DNA from: Branchinecta lynchi | Taxonomy: Eukaryota > Arthropoda > Branchiopoda > Anostraca > Branchinectidae | NCBI GenBank assembly: GCA_023053575.1 | Contig: JAKZAP010000016.1 | Span: 14,650,030 to 14,714,029 of the forward strand | Reading direction: 5' to 3' | DNA length: 64,000 nt | In this document: one piece after another, positions 12,501-27,500 of the stretch | Layout: each line of letters starts with the position of its first letter | How positions within the stretch are numbered: the stretch's first letter is position 1 | Notes under the pieces: model-generated | Seen by the model: the letters and a program-made list of their open reading frames with translations, nothing else | What the model was told of the DNA's origin: nothing | The model's database searches: none | Program-made: the position numbers and the translations under genes

Positions 12501-15500
12501 GTCGCGTCATTTCATTCGGATTTTAGGCTTAGAATTTCGGGGCTTGGGCCTTATTAAAACCTATATAGGCTTTGTTGCGGGGAAGTAGCGTTTTGCCCGA
12601 AGAAAGTCATAGCTTACTTCAAAAATTTCGCCTGCGGCGCTCATTTTCATTCTGTCTGATATACTGTTTTGCGGATATAGTGCTGTGTTTCTTCGCTATT
12701 GTTTCTAACTGGTATGCCTCTTGGGCCTTTCAGACATCTGCCAGTCGTATATTTTAAGCCCCTCAAGCCGCTTCTGCGCTCGTAGATACAACTAGGCTTC
12801 TAATTTTCTGTCTTCAACGCTCGCAGTTATCAGGAGTTTAATATCACGTATGAGACGAAAAGCTGAGGGCACCGGTAGGTGCCCTACCCCCCCCCCCCCC
12901 CCCCCCCCTCGAGTTTTGGCTAGCGACGCCCCTGGTTATATTTTCACAATTTTCACAACATTTAACACAATGACGGGCATCTTGTGTTGAGTGTGCTTCA
13001 GTCTTGGACGTCTTATGGTTAATAATATAGAGATGGCACTTTTTTCAGTTGGTAGAGCGACTGTCTTGTAAATAGGAGGCCTGGGTTCAAATCCCGACTG
13101 AGGAGCATTTTTGTCTACCAGTTCACTACTTATAAAAAAAAAAAATATGGTTAATGTTGAAATATTGACTCAACGGTGTTTGGATACACAAGCTGTATGT
13201 TATTATGTCCCTTAAATTGCTTGGGATAATAATCGATAACGATCTGAAATGGAATTTTCATGTTGACTATACTTAAAACAAACTTTTTAATTAAATCCTT
13301 CTCTACCCTTAAATCTTTCGGTTTGGATACTAAATGCCTCCTCTGTTATTTTAAAACTTATATTCGTCCTTATTTAGAATAAGCTTCATCGGTTTGGCAT
13401 TCTTCTCTTTCTGCAGAGCTCTCTGATCGCCTGGAAAATATCCAAAAAAGAGCAGTGAGAATCATTCTGGGTGATCGTAACATTTCATATGAAGAGGCTC
13501 TCATTAAACTGGACGTTCCTAAATTAACTGACCACAGAATTACCCGTTAAAAAAAATTTGGAGCAAAGATAAGGTTTTACCTGCAAATTTGCAATTGCAG
13601 GCGAATAGGATTTCTCCTAATATACGCCTTCATGGGTGCTGTCTTGTTCAGGTTTCCAGTTGAATCTCCACTGTTTGCCTGACCACTCCTTGTCCAAATG
13701 TTGTTTGAAGCTATTTGTTGTTTGGCAGGTAACAGTGGAATCTGCTAGCGCATTCCACAAGTTGATCGTCCTACTTGTGAAGAAGTTCTGTGCATGCCGC
13801 TTCAGTACAGGCCTCTTCTTCAGCTTTTTTGGGTGGCCCCTGGTGGTTCCTCCTGTGTTTGGCACGAAAATGTTGGGTGGGATGTTGTTGCTCAAATTTC
13901 TGTACAGAGCAATCATATCACCACGATTTCTCCTGTAGGTCATCGTGGGGATGTTCAGGGCTTTGAGTCGTTCTGGGTATGGGGTGCTTTGCAATCCTTT
14001 GACCATTTTCGTGGCAATTCGCTGGACACCTTCGATAATGCGCTTGTCCATCTCGTATTGCGGGTATGCTAGTGAGACTCCAACTTCCAGCTTCCAGACT
14101 TCCAGACGAGTGACGTGTATAACTTGCTGATCACCTTAGGACTCCTACTGCTTACAGTTCGCTTGATGATTCCAAGTGCTCGATTAGCACTACTGACGAC
14201 GTTTTGCGTGTCTGTTTCCCCCTTCCCTCCCGTCTTCCCTGCGCCGGTCCGAGAGGAATATTGGCAATAGTTTTCTCCATATCCTGCTAATTCTTCTGCC
14301 CAATTTTTACATAGTTCTGTCTCATTATTTATTTATTTCTGGACGTGTGAGAGGTGGACAGGTGGATCTCACCCCTGAGCATGCAGTCCCTCGCAACCCC
14401 GGCCGGAGAATGAATGGTCTGCAGTGAATGGTCAAGAATGAATGTATTGCAGTGTTGTGAGAGTTTAGTGCAGATTTTATCACAGGACGTATCTTGTAAG
14501 TGTATTAGTTAATTTTTTTCGTGTCTTTGTATTTCGTAAATATTTTATTCCTCTTAGCTTTAAGCTATTTGGAAAATAAACTTGATTGATTGATCGATTG
14601 ATTGTGTAATGCCTATACTTCGCCCGTCTACTATATCAGCCTCAAGGAAATTTCTCACGGAATTATTTTGTAGTCTCACAATTTTCTGTAGGCTACTGGA
14701 AAAGTAAGAGTTTCCAGTTTTCGCATGTCTTTTCAGTTTCGATTTCAGCTTCAGTTTATTTTCAGAATTCCTTCACGGACAAGCCGAACATTGGATTTTT
14801 CGTCATAAATATAATAACATCCACGTCTTTGGCCTAATTTTGTCATGAAGAATACACTTATTTACAATTGGAATCACTGTAAGTGATTTACAATTGTACT
14901 TATATCATAACTGAAAAACAAATAACTAGAACATAAACAAGAGTTACGACGAATTGAACGTTACGACGAATGACGTCACATTACACGTATATCAGAACTA
15001 GGATTCAACCAATTGTAAAATAAGGACATTTAAGGACCATTCAGTGATTCCTGTACGATATAGACAATCGGCAAGAAGGACTTGCAGTGTGATAGGTCGA
15101 ATTGCCTTATCATTCTGATACGCTTTCTGAAAATGTTGTCCGTCCGAACGGTCGTATACGTGTTATTGTGATTCGGAAAAATCTTTAAATTTTTGGTATC
15201 CCAAAACGTAAGTGGAGGGATACCTATGACTTCTGAAAAGTTGTCCGTCTGTCTGTCTGTCCGTCTATTACTACAGTAGTAGAATGAGATATTTTAATGA
15301 AACTTGGTGCGAGGATTCTTTGGGTCAAGGGTAAGGTCAAGTTCGTAGATGGGCTCTGTAACCCTATATTTAGGGGTGGGGGGTTAAAATTAAGGGGCAA
15401 ACTTTTATATTTTTAAGCAGCTAATGTGATAGTCGATTATGGGGTAAGAAGACATGCTGAACACCATGGTGAAAACCATTTTCTCGCCAGCCAAGTAGTT

Positions 15501-18500
15501 CGTCTTCCCCAAGAATCTCCTTTAGATTATTTTTTAGATTATATAAGAGGTTTATTAGAAACAATACTGTAACTACACACCCTCCAGAAATTTACAGTTG
15601 TTAAGAGGTTTAACAAACCACCCTTGACAAATTAGCCTAGGTAGCACTATTATAAAGAAAAAAGAATGACAAAATTGGGAAGAAAAATGTTGCACTTACT
15701 TGGTTCCTGGTCAGAACACGAAAAAAAAATTATACACTCAAAATCCCGGCTCCGAAAACAAAGTAGACGATCACCCTTGTTATCAAACGATCCCCCCTTT
15801 TACTTTTAGATCACCCCAAAGGACCTATTCGACCTCCTTCTATCTCTCGAGTTCAATACACCCGACCCCCTGCGGATCCTGGATCTTGTCCAGGCGGATA
15901 AGCCCTTAAAAGCGCTTGACTTCTGCTACAGTGGAGAGCCTGACCTCACTTCAGTCCTCGAATGTCTCAACTTGTGTACTCTGGTTATAAGCTACGCGTC
16001 GGATAGCAGGAGGGGTTACCAACTCTTGACGATTCTGAATAGTCTTATACCCTTGACGCTGGAGCATTACTTGGAGAAGAAGGATTTGAAAGCGGAAAAA
16101 GAGGCGATTGTGACCATCGCGGTGCAGCTGAAAACGATTGTGTTGAACTCGGAACCGTTAGCCAAGTAAGTGTCTGCCAGTCTGATGGTTGACTTCCCGA
16201 TGAAAAATGTATCTCAGAATCGTAGTATGAAGTAGTACGAAAAAGTAGCAAGCAGAACTAAATGATGCTTCTACATGCATCTACTTCAAGGCTACCGGGT
16301 TACTGCATACCACTATATGCTACTATTATCAAGACTGGATGCTACAATGGCAAGACAGGATGCTACTGGATACTACTAATTAAGACTGGACCAGTCTGAG
16401 GTACATTAAATGATAGTATTCTTTGCTATTACATAGTATTACATGCAACTTTTTCGTACAACTACAATACTACTACGCAGGCTACAAATTTGTCATCGGG
16501 TTTCATTCGTTTAATCATGTCTTAGTACTTTTTACGTAAAGATGGAATGTAGGCAAGGGGTTTACTAATTTTATTACAGGGACTTGGCTTTGCTTTACCT
16601 TATTCAAGTCCCTTGTCATAAATTCCATCTTTACATTAGAAGGATCCATCTCAGTGACATCACTGATCTTCTGTTTTATGCGCTTCTGTTTGGCTATTGC
16701 AGTGGTTTACGAACTATGTTTAAATTTCACAATCACGTCGGGGCAAGTTTAAACGGTGGTTGAGTGTCCTCGTCACACCCGAAGATCACGTTATCTTTCA
16801 ATAAATGTGTCAGTATCGTATGCTGACGCCAACTCATCTAATATGTGTGTTTATTTTCCAACGGACTTCTTGTTAGTTACCTTGTCCTTGCGTTTGTTGC
16901 GTGAAGTATACTCGACCGGTATAATCGAATATTCTTCTTAGTGGCGTTTTAATTGCCTAACAGCCTTCATTTCTGCCTGTGGAATGTTCAATTTACATCC
17001 TTCTGGAATTTTTTTTTTGTACCGGAAAGTCGAAGTCCAACCTGGTCCACTATCCGTTCTCCTGTAACTCCAAGTCTTTGGTAGAGCGCCTTCCCCGCTG
17101 GTCTAAAACCACCTTGTTACGTGGCAGCGAAACTGCAAAGTTCCATGTGTTTGTACACTGAAAGGGCCATTATAGGTTAAATCAGTCAGCTGCACCAGTT
17201 GCCGGTGTGTCCTCACCCTCACTTGACCTGCGAAGCAACTCCATTCTTTATTCACGGAGGCAAGTTGGCAGGAAGTGGATTAACGCTCATGAAAACCATA
17301 TTATTAGTTGAACACCGGTTAGTGTCAAGTCGAAAGGTGGCTACGAATTCCCCCGTTGGTTTTGTTAGGTGATCGGGTGCCCCACAAAGTGGTAACCGTT
17401 TTCTTCTGCCTTAGGAACTATGCGGGTCCTCAACGGAATTCGACTGTGGCTGAGACCAAGACGTCGTCCTACAAGCATGTGAAAAAACAGTCGGTTGGAA
17501 ATATGGAGCTTGGTGACCTCGAAGCCCACGCGCGATTTTTAGGTGAGACGCGTCCATTATCCCCGCCTTCTCTTCGCAATAGCTTCGGCGAGTGTTGAGC
17601 TGGCATCACTGACTTTATCCTTTAATCCGCATTCACAAGCACGCTTAGCCAATCACAGATTCCTAGGCACGTGCCCAAGCATAGCCAGTCACCGGGTTCT
17701 AGAGCCTGGATCTCTGTGCCTGGCCCAAAGTCTGTGTTTAGGCATGTGTGTGAACTGTGATACACGTGCCTAGGTATCCGTGCTTGACTATGCATACTTT
17801 TGAACGAATCTTTAGTCTCCCGCTCATACGCACACACAGGTTTACTGTATAAAGACGATGTCGTCTATTTTTGTGCTCTGCATTTAGACCATGGGGACGA
17901 GGAAGGGTGGGCCACAATACTTATGAACCTCGAAGTTTCGGTATGGGGAATGAATGGAGCGATTAGGGAAGTGAGTAAAGTTTTGGATCGTTGTTAAGGT
18001 GTTTGTACATGTATACAAACTACGGTTTGTGGTACCTATTAACTTTAATAAAGTGAATAACCGGTAAGCAAACATGTGAAAGGTAAGGTAACATATAGCC
18101 ACTAATGAAGACATAACAAGAGCCAGACGGGCTACTAGCGTTTAGTAGTGTCCCTTTTTACGAGATACGGTATGCAATTTTGACCTGACTTTTGTTTATT
18201 AATGTAGTTTATTTATGAAATTTTAATGTTATCAGATAATTAATATTGACCTGTCGAGTTGACTGATAGTGCTTGAAGTGTCTTTATTTGTATTGACACA
18301 TCCAAAGCTATTTTTCTGTATTTAAAGGACACCTGAATAATGAAACCATACTTGAACACACCATGGAGAATGCATTTATAGGCATGGCCACGGAGAGCAT
18401 TCTTCTCCTGAGCGTGACGTTGTCAAAATAGTGATGTTCGTTTCTGAAGGTTTGCACATGCAGACTCCAAGACAAAAAGCGCAAGTCATTCAAATCTTGT

Positions 18501-21500
18501 ACAGCGCTGGCCGGATCGTATTGGAATTTCTTCTAGATATGTGTTTAGGCTTAACTGGTTAAAAAATATTCCAGAAGAAGGGTGATTGGAGACATTTGTT
18601 CATTTCTAAAATTGTTCGGTACTGAAATAAGGACAGATGCAAAATGGAGCAAAAATCATAGCTTGGAAACACTATTTCGTATTTGGATTGGGTTTTCTGC
18701 AGGCAATGTTAACGGAAGTCATACAGATAGGGATGATACTTGGTACTCTTCATTCGGGTGTCCTTTAAAGGTATTACGGGATTAAACCATCATTTCATTT
18801 AAACGCCGCTTTTTAAATTCACTGATTTTATTTTTTCGTAAGATTAAATAACCTTGAACGTTGGCGTCAACACAACTCTTGAATCTTGAACCGAATTAGC
18901 AAAAACCAAGGTCAAAAGAAAGAAAATGTAGCACGTAACTTCAGATTGTTAAATTTGCATATGAGCTCATTATGTGCATGCCGCAAATTAAGGTCCCACG
19001 TCTCTACAGCCCTGTTCGAAAATGGTTGCACCGTCGGGGAACGCGTCCATCCTTCTCCCTCGAATTGCTCTTGGTACCCGTTTTACTGCTGGGTATTACA
19101 TATAATGCTGAAAGCAGGCTGTTATTCTTCTTACTATTCCGGTGTCCCGCAGCCAGTCACGCCATCACACACAAAATTAGTCCGATTTTTGCCTTCGGAT
19201 GCGAATTTCCTCCTTCGCTCCGGAATTTTGACGCATCACATGCACGTTTCCTCATAGTTAACTCGAAATTCGCATGCGTATTTTCGCATGCGAAACCTTA
19301 TCGGGATGTGCATGAACGAAGATTTTGAGAGTCACAGTGCCGACGTAAACCTAGCAGGACGAAGAGTATTCGAGCTCAAAGCCTCCGTCCAACCAACTCC
19401 GGATTCGTCCAACTATGAGATGAGGAAAATAGAGAGAGATAGAATATGAAGAGGCGATTGTTAGACTATACGACGTTCCCATTTTAACGGAACGACGGAA
19501 AAGAATTTTGAATTATTTGGGGGAAAGACGAAATCTTGTTTCCAGTTGAGCCATTTGTTCTTCCTCCTCCCCTCCTGTCTTTCGTGCTTCTGTCCGGGAA
19601 GAACGCTGGCATTCGCTTTTTGCCGTATCCTGCGCAATAGTATAATTTTGATTCCAATATTTTATACGTTTTTCGTAATCAGTATTATTGAATTAGTCAT
19701 TCCTGAATTACCGTCATTTGTAAGTATCTCACATGTCTCCGCCAGCTTTCTCTGTGTAAGTTATTTAGCTAAATAAGGTGGGCGATTGACTGAGCCATGA
19801 CCACAAAATTCAATATATTTATTTAGAGGCGAAAGCCTTTTCTCTTGCTTTGTATTATTATTATTATTATATTTACCATTCAGCCATGGAAATGTTTTTG
19901 GTTTTTTTTTCAGGTGACCACGCTAGGGCCTGGGTCACTGCGGACAAAGACTTCGAAGATAACGAGTCGCTGCGAAATCAGTTCCGCCTCCCGCGTTCGG
20001 TTTTGCTGTCGGTCGTTGCAGAGTTCATTTCAACCTCTGTCGGCCGATTGGCTGAACTCGCAAAGAAAATGCAGGATCATAAAGTTTACGAGATATTCGA
20101 TGTGAAGTCCCACGCTGTAAGTATATTGTTACAGCTATAATTGTAATAATTTGATTCCCCTCAATGAAAGAAAGAAAGAGAAGGAGCAAAAAAAAAACTA
20201 TTTTTTCTAATTCCAAGTTTGTTTGATCGGGTCCCTGATACGCCTGCCAAGTTTCATCGTCCTAGCACATCTGGAAGTACCCTGACTCGCAATTGTGGGA
20301 CAGGCCGCCCGACCGACAGACGGAATTGCGATTGGTATACGGCAATTTAGCCAGAGGCTGCAAGTGCCATAAACGGGGTGAAAAGTGTGTTGCAGATTGC
20401 TTTTACCGTGTTCCGTGTGTGGGGCTTTAGAACAGGGCGTGATCCACTGCATTCTAGCTTGCCTAGAGCTCGTAGAACTAAGAAAGGATGATTGGAGTAC
20501 ACCAGTGGGCTAACAGGATGGTTGTTTGGCTGCTCAGAAGCAGTTCTTTAATTAAATACTCTGTAGCACCCAGTTATACTGGAAAACCGAGTATTTTCAG
20601 TAACTGATAGCGTTTTAGCCGGTCTGGGCTTCTGGGGTGGTGCATGTACGCAAAAGTATGTACAGGAACAAGATTCTCTCCAAGTAAGTGTGACGTGTAG
20701 TGTGTAGGATAAACTCTTTTAACTGTCTGTAAAGACTAGCAACCTAGGCAAGTATCGTCTAAGAGATAATTGAGCAGCCCCTCTCTTTAAACACTGACAA
20801 CATCCTCCTCTGTCGTCCACTAATATCACCTTCATTTTAGCGCCTCGCTGATGTCGCTCACACCCTTCTCAAAGAAGCCCCCTACGACCCAGCGTGTATG
20901 TCCAGTCCTGGCCTCCAGCGATATATGAAGGAAATAATGCCGGCGTGCGACTGGTCGGCTGATAAGCTCCGCCCCACTCTTATCATGCTCATGCGCCGAT
21001 TGGATAAACTGTTTGTGAAAGTTCACAAGAAGCACGTCACAAGGGTAAGGCCTCTTTATAAATAATAAAATCTCTTGGTGAGGGACAGAGCAAAATAATA
21101 CTAGGGAGTAGCACCAAGACTGTAAAAAAGGGACACACACTGGAATAGCAGTGCCATTAGTGCCACTAGCGATAGTGAACGTCCCTACTGAAACTCAAAG
21201 TTAGTCGTGCACCAGCGTTGGCTCCAATAACTTCATGGCCTGAACACACCAAAAAAAAGGATAAAGCCTCTATTGTTTCCTCGATGTATGCAGACCGCAT
21301 CTTAGCTTTACTAGAAATTTCTAAACCCGCAAGTTTGTATCGCTTTAAATGCCGCAAGCGCGGTGGGTGAGGCTATGAGTTTGACCCGTTTGCGAAGCAT
21401 GGAAAGGATAGGTCTTTGCGCTAGTTCCTAGTGTTATGTTGCTCTGGCGAGGGATCAAGATGTCTGGTCTTTAGGTTAAATGTGTTTCAACCCCTCCAAG

Positions 21501-24500
21501 CCTTCGGCACCTTCTGCAAATGCTTTTTTAGATGGTTGCAGAGAACGTTATAATATTTGGAACACAAACTAGACCTCAATAAGACAGTTTAAATGTTCTA
21601 GGCGGCCTGAAGACGAAATAGCTTCCTGAGATATTGACCTACAAAAAGAAGAATTTTTTTGGTATATTTGAGCATTTCAAACATTTTCTGTAGCATCGTT
21701 TATTTTTAGCAACCTGTCGACTGGGACGCTGTGAGCAGTCTTCTTGAGGGCTTATACATGACAATGAACCGACACCCGTATATCATCCACATCCAGTATT
21801 TGAGATCACTCACTGCAACATGCCAAGTAAGCCCATTTACCCTACTCGATTGCCCCCCCCCCCTCCATTCACCATTCATTCATTTATTTCAAACAAAACT
21901 GCATGAACAAACCTTTTAAAACGCTCTTACTGTTCTTTACACATGTAGTGGGTACCTTTGACTGCTGGAAAGCGCGAATGGGCCTGTGGGGAAGTAAAAA
22001 AAAATCGTCACTTTAATTAATTTTCTCAAAAAAGAAGAAAAAACAGACAAAATCTCGTGAAGCTAACTTGTTGGAGGGCCTACTCGACTAACAAACAATT
22101 CAGCGGGTTTGTATTGCTTTGGCGCGGGACCGACTAGTCAAAAAAGCGCTACCTACCCGATGAAAAATTCTTTGACTGTGTATAGTTGTGTATGGAATAC
22201 TTCGATTTAACACGCCTCCGACAGGGTAATGTTAAAGGACCTGTCTTACCTATAATACTAACGTAACCTACTTCCATAATCATTCCATATATCTCTTAAG
22301 CCCGGAGACTGCAATTTCGTACTGTACATTCGAAATTGCAGTTTGCAGTTTCGTACATTCATAACGAAACTACGCTGACTTTCATAACGAAACTACGCTG
22401 ACTTTCTCACTTGCCCTTTTTGCTACCTTCGATGTGTATCATGCTGTCGACGGTTGTCTGCGAGAAGTTTTTCCATCAGAAAAAACGGTTATGTAAATTG
22501 CTTCCGTGTTTTCGCTATAAGTCAACGGGTCTCGGAAAAGGCTTAAAACAGCAAAAACCGTGGGCCATTTGTTATTTTGTGCCGCAAAAAACCACTACGC
22601 AAATCAGACTGAAAAACTATTAAAGTCTGACCCTAGAAAATGGTATAATGGAGTGAAGAAAATGATGGGGAAGGTTCAGAAGGGACTTGATTTTAACCTT
22701 GATGAAAGTGAACAGGAAACGGCAAATAAATTAAATGCTCACCTTGCTGCTATAGTTCAAACTCTCCCTCCCCTCCCCCACGAAGAAATTCCCCAAATCC
22801 CACCTGATTTTGATTTCCCTAAAATTAGCCAAGATGAAGTAACTAAAAAATTAAGGAGGCTTAAAAGAACGAGTGTAACACCCGTAGATATTCCCGTTGA
22901 GTTGATTAAAGCTTTCCCGGAGAAAATTAGTAGTCCCCTTTCACATATTTTTAATAAAATAACAGAATCAGGTGAGTACCCGTCAGTTTGGAAAAATGGT
23001 TATGTGACACCTATTCCGAAAAAAGATTCCCCTAATGATTTTACTGGTGTGCGCCCAATTACTATGACCCCTATTTTTAGTAAAGTTTACGAACAGTTCC
23101 TTTCATCATGGTTAAAAGAAACAATTTTGAGACTTGTTGACCCGAAGCAGTTTGGTAACCTGCCAAAAACATCAACAGCACATTACTTAGTTAGCTTGCT
23201 AGATAGAATACTTAAGAATTTGGATAATCCAAATATATGGATTAATTGTTTGATTTAATTAACCACAGCAAGCTCATTGCCAAACTCCTAAATAAATTTA
23301 AAATTGAGCCGTTTCTGGTACGAATTGTTGCACAACTTCTGTCAAACCGAACACAACAAACTAAGTACAAAACGATATTTTCAGATATTTTACCTATTTT
23401 TTGCGGTGTACCCCAGGGTACTCTGTTGGGACCGCTTCTTTTTTTGGTTATGGTCAATGAGCTCGCACTTTCTTTCGCAGATAGGTGGAAATTCGTGGAC
23501 GACCTGTCGCTGCTTGAAGTGTGCAGAAGAAATATTAAAAGCAGTGCTAAGGTTATCATCGATGATATCTGTGATGAGGCAGCTATGGATGACATGGTCG
23601 TCAACATGGATAAATCGTTGGTGCTAACTATATCATTTTTAAAAAGCATGCCGGACTTTTACCCTCCCCTCCCCACTGCCCAGTGTGTGAAACACATAAA
23701 GTTACTGGGAATCCATATTACCCATGACTTAAAATGGATCAAACAAGTGGACAGCATGCTTAAAAAGGGTAATATGGCAATCCGATCCCTAAAATTATTA
23801 TCCCGTTACGGTGTCCCTACCGAGCACCTTTTAAAAATTTTCTTGTCTTTTATCCGCCCCACTTTAGAATATTGCTGTCAGGTAAGGCACTTCGGTTTGA
23901 CACGGGATCAGTCGAATTCGTTGGAGAGATTGCAATTCCGAGCCCTCCTTGTTACTTCCAAATCGCCAAAGGTGCCATACATTGAGCTTCTTCGGAGTTT
24001 CAAGCTGGAATCTTTGGCCCAACGTCGGGAAAAAATGTGCCTCAAATTTGGAGTTAAGACGCTTGAGAATCCTCGTCTGCGAGACATTTTCCCGCCTGAG
24101 TTTGAACCCGTTAGGCCTAGACCTGCGCGAATGGTTTCGCAGCCGATTCCTAAGTTACATCCCCTTTCTGCATCTCATGACCGATACAGAAAAAGCTTCG
24201 TACCGTCATTCGTCGAAATGTATAACTCATCGTGATTCTTGTATAATTCATCGTAATTCGTGCTTATTTTATAATTGTTTGAATCCTAGTTCTTACATAC
24301 GTTTAACGTGACGTCATTCGTCGAAATGCATAATTCGTTGTAACTCTTGTTTATGTTATAGTGATTTGAATTTCAGTTCTAATATAAGTGTAATTGTAAA
24401 TGATCACTTACAGTGATCGAATTGTATATAAGTTTATTATTTATGCCAAAATTATGACAAAGGTGTTGATGTTATTATGTTTATGACGAAAAATCCAATG

Positions 24501-27500
24501 TTCGGCTTGCCCGTGAAGGAATTTTTAAAATAAATTGAATTGAAATAAAAAATTGAAAGCACGACCTAATTTTAAAGTATTTGAATATTTCAAAATACTG
24601 TAAGTTGAAGAATAAATAGTACGAGGGGTTCTTTAAGTAGTAGCATTGGATAGCATCCAATCTTGCTGCAGTAGCATCCAGTTTGCTAGTAGTAGAACGT
24701 AGTCCCGATGAAAAATTTGTAGGCTACGTAGTTGTATGATAGTTATACGAAAAAGTTGCATGTATTGATATGTAATAGTAAAGGATACTATCATTTAGTG
24801 CGCCTCAGACTGGGCCAATCTTAAGTAGTAGTGTCCAGTAGCATCCTGTCTTGCCATAGTAGCATCCAGTCTTGCTAATAGTAGCATGCAGTAGAATGCA
24901 GTAAAACCGTAGCCTTGAAGTAGAAGCATGTACTAGCATCAGATACTACTTCATGCTACTTTTTCGTAACTCCATACGACTAATTCTTGAAAATTTTTCA
25001 TCGGGTACTGATGGCGCTTCATAGCTATGATTACTGAAAAAATATGAAGTAGCTTAATTTTCAGCTCTACATAAAGTAGAACCAATCCAAACTCCTTTTT
25101 TCAGTCACTTATAATGTGCGAAACTACAACAACACCAACAACAGCTATTGAGAGCTCACCCCTCAGAGTTATTGCAAGTCCTGCCGTTAAACCGTCGAAG
25201 CTAAGTCCTCCCCCTCCCAACTTCTGTGGTATCGTTCTGAGGCTAATTGGAGCTCAGATTCTCTCCGTTTCGGTATGTACTTATTTCTTCGTTTTATTTA
25301 AAACTAGTTTAATATAATTATTTGATTTCTTCAAAATCGAAAATTGAGTTAAAAGTCAAATTCACACACAATTAGCCTACATGAAAAAGAAGCTGGCGAA
25401 GCACACAAACACGGTGTTGGGATTCTGCCGTTTTATGGCGTTCATAAACCTTGTCTATAGTTCAATTAAACAAATAACTATATTCTGACAGAAATACTTC
25501 CGATCGGTCAAACAAGATGAAGATATTAAACAAAAGATACAAGATAGTTGAACTCACTATCCGCTTAATAGGTTTCCTCGAAGTCTTAATAGTCAGTTCG
25601 GCACAGGTAAGGTTTGGTTGTTTTCTCCCTTCTCTCCGAGTTCGCTCTGACGCTATAGCATTGTCCTAATAGGTGTAATAAGCTGAATAACACTATACGC
25701 GATGTTTACGTCTTAATACACACGCCCGTTCAAATATGAACCCGAGAGACTCTTATCAATATAGCGAACAGTGTTGCCAATGTCACACAGTGTTTCGAGT
25801 TTCTGAAGATCAGAAAAGTGTTCTTAGTGTTACTTGAAGTACACCAGTACAATTTGACGCCCAATATATTGTAAAAAAAAGCAGTTAAATCTACGGATGG
25901 GCAGCATTGGTCTTCGAAGTAGCATTAAGCAGTCGCAATTGAACAAAACGTGTCATTTTGGAGAAAAGTTGTTTCTTCAGCTTCCGACAAAGTAGAACTT
26001 TACTGCTTCCCGTGGCAACACTGACGGCGCTGCTCCTTTCCTCGGCCCGCTGGCGGAACCAACCAAGCGATCTGATTGGCCGTGCATAAGCCAGAATAGA
26101 ACGCTAGTCTATTCTCCTTATTCACCTTATTACAGCGCGCTCCGAGGAAAAGAGGAATCTGTAATAAGTCTTATACGCGGTAATACACCTTATTACACCT
26201 ATTAGGACAATGCTTAAGGTCACCCGACCTCGCGTCCTTAACTAATTCATTCAACAAATTGCTATTGTTATGATGGTTGACTTTGGGGAATAAACTGCTT
26301 AGCGAAGAGCTTAGTTAAAAGTCAAATTCACACACAATTAGCCTACATGAAAAAGAAGCTGGCTAAGCACACAAAAACGGTGTTGGGATTCTGCCGTTTT
26401 ATGGCGTTCGTAAACCTTGTCTATAGTTGAATTAAACAAATAACTATATTCTGACAGAAATACTCCCGATCGGTCAAAAAAGATGAAGATATTAAACAAA
26501 AGATACAAGATAGTTGAACTCACTCTCCGCTCAATAGGTTTCCTTTAAGTCAAAGGTAATAGTCATTTGGGCACAGGTAAGGTTTAGTAGTTTTCTCCCT
26601 TCTCTCCGAGATCGCTCTGACCAAAGATAATGAGACCAAATGAGACCAAGTCGCAGTCATAAGTATCGCTTCTTTTCCAGTTGTTTTTACGTGCAGTCAA
26701 GGTATCACTTATTATCTAATAGTTTTGCTAATGACCTGCAGGATCTTTTATCTCACTTTGACAGGACGGGATATGTTCTTTAAACGGTCGGCAGTTCCTC
26801 TTTATATAACTTAAAACCATTGGCACTTGGCACCATCCTGTCCAGTGTAGAGAAGAAAAGCTTAACTTGTGAGTGAAACCTGCTTGTAATAAGCCTATAG
26901 CGAGGGCCAGAGGCGTTGCTAGTGTTTGGAGGGAGGGGGGGGGGCAAGGTATTTACCGACTGCCTGGTCATTTTTACCGACTGTTTCTGCAGATAAGAAC
27001 TACTATTGTTGAGAAAAAACGACTGTGTTGGCGAAAAATTGTCTGATTTTAATAAAATCAAAGGTATTATTCCAACAAAAAACCTTGATGCAGCATTACT
27101 CGACATACCCCTTCAGTATAACTATTCTTGAATGGGAGATTAAGAATCTTTAACGGTCTAGATTGGCCCTCATGGAATTTACATCAGCTTTATTTCATGG
27201 CTCAGCCAGTGGATAAGACCAGCCGGTGAACCACGGCATGGAAAAACTTCTTTATTTCTTCCTTTTTCTTCTTCACATCATGATAGTCTTTGATAGAGCA
27301 AAATTGAACGAAAGATGCGCTGGAAAGTGTATTTGATTCCTCTTGACTCAATCACCAAAACCTGTGCTCCACATTGGAAATGATGGCCTCAAGACTAATT
27401 AATCTCAGTCGAATTCTTTAGAGCGACATCAGAAGGGTAATTTTGCCTGCCATCTGGCGTCGAAAAAAATCCCGCGAAACTCTCAAGAATAACAGGTCGC

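Noticed and set aside
13041..13129. Functional tRNA-Thr gene
   Set aside because: Box A and B are present but the acceptor stem does not pair and the shared 3' tail identifies it as a SINE.
17840..17970. Possible UNC80 exon (acceptor CACACACAG, donor GAA|GTGAGT, open frame with VVYFCALHLDHG)
   Set aside because: It would leave phase 0, while the well-supported exon 7 needs one base from the preceding exon. Exon 6 joins exon 7 directly in the right phase, and the residues do not resemble UNC80.
25114..25317. Separate small gene starting at the ATG 25114
   Set aside because: The frame is UNC80 exon 10: acceptor nine bases upstream, conserved VLRLIGAQIL helix and donor at 25272; the rest is intron.
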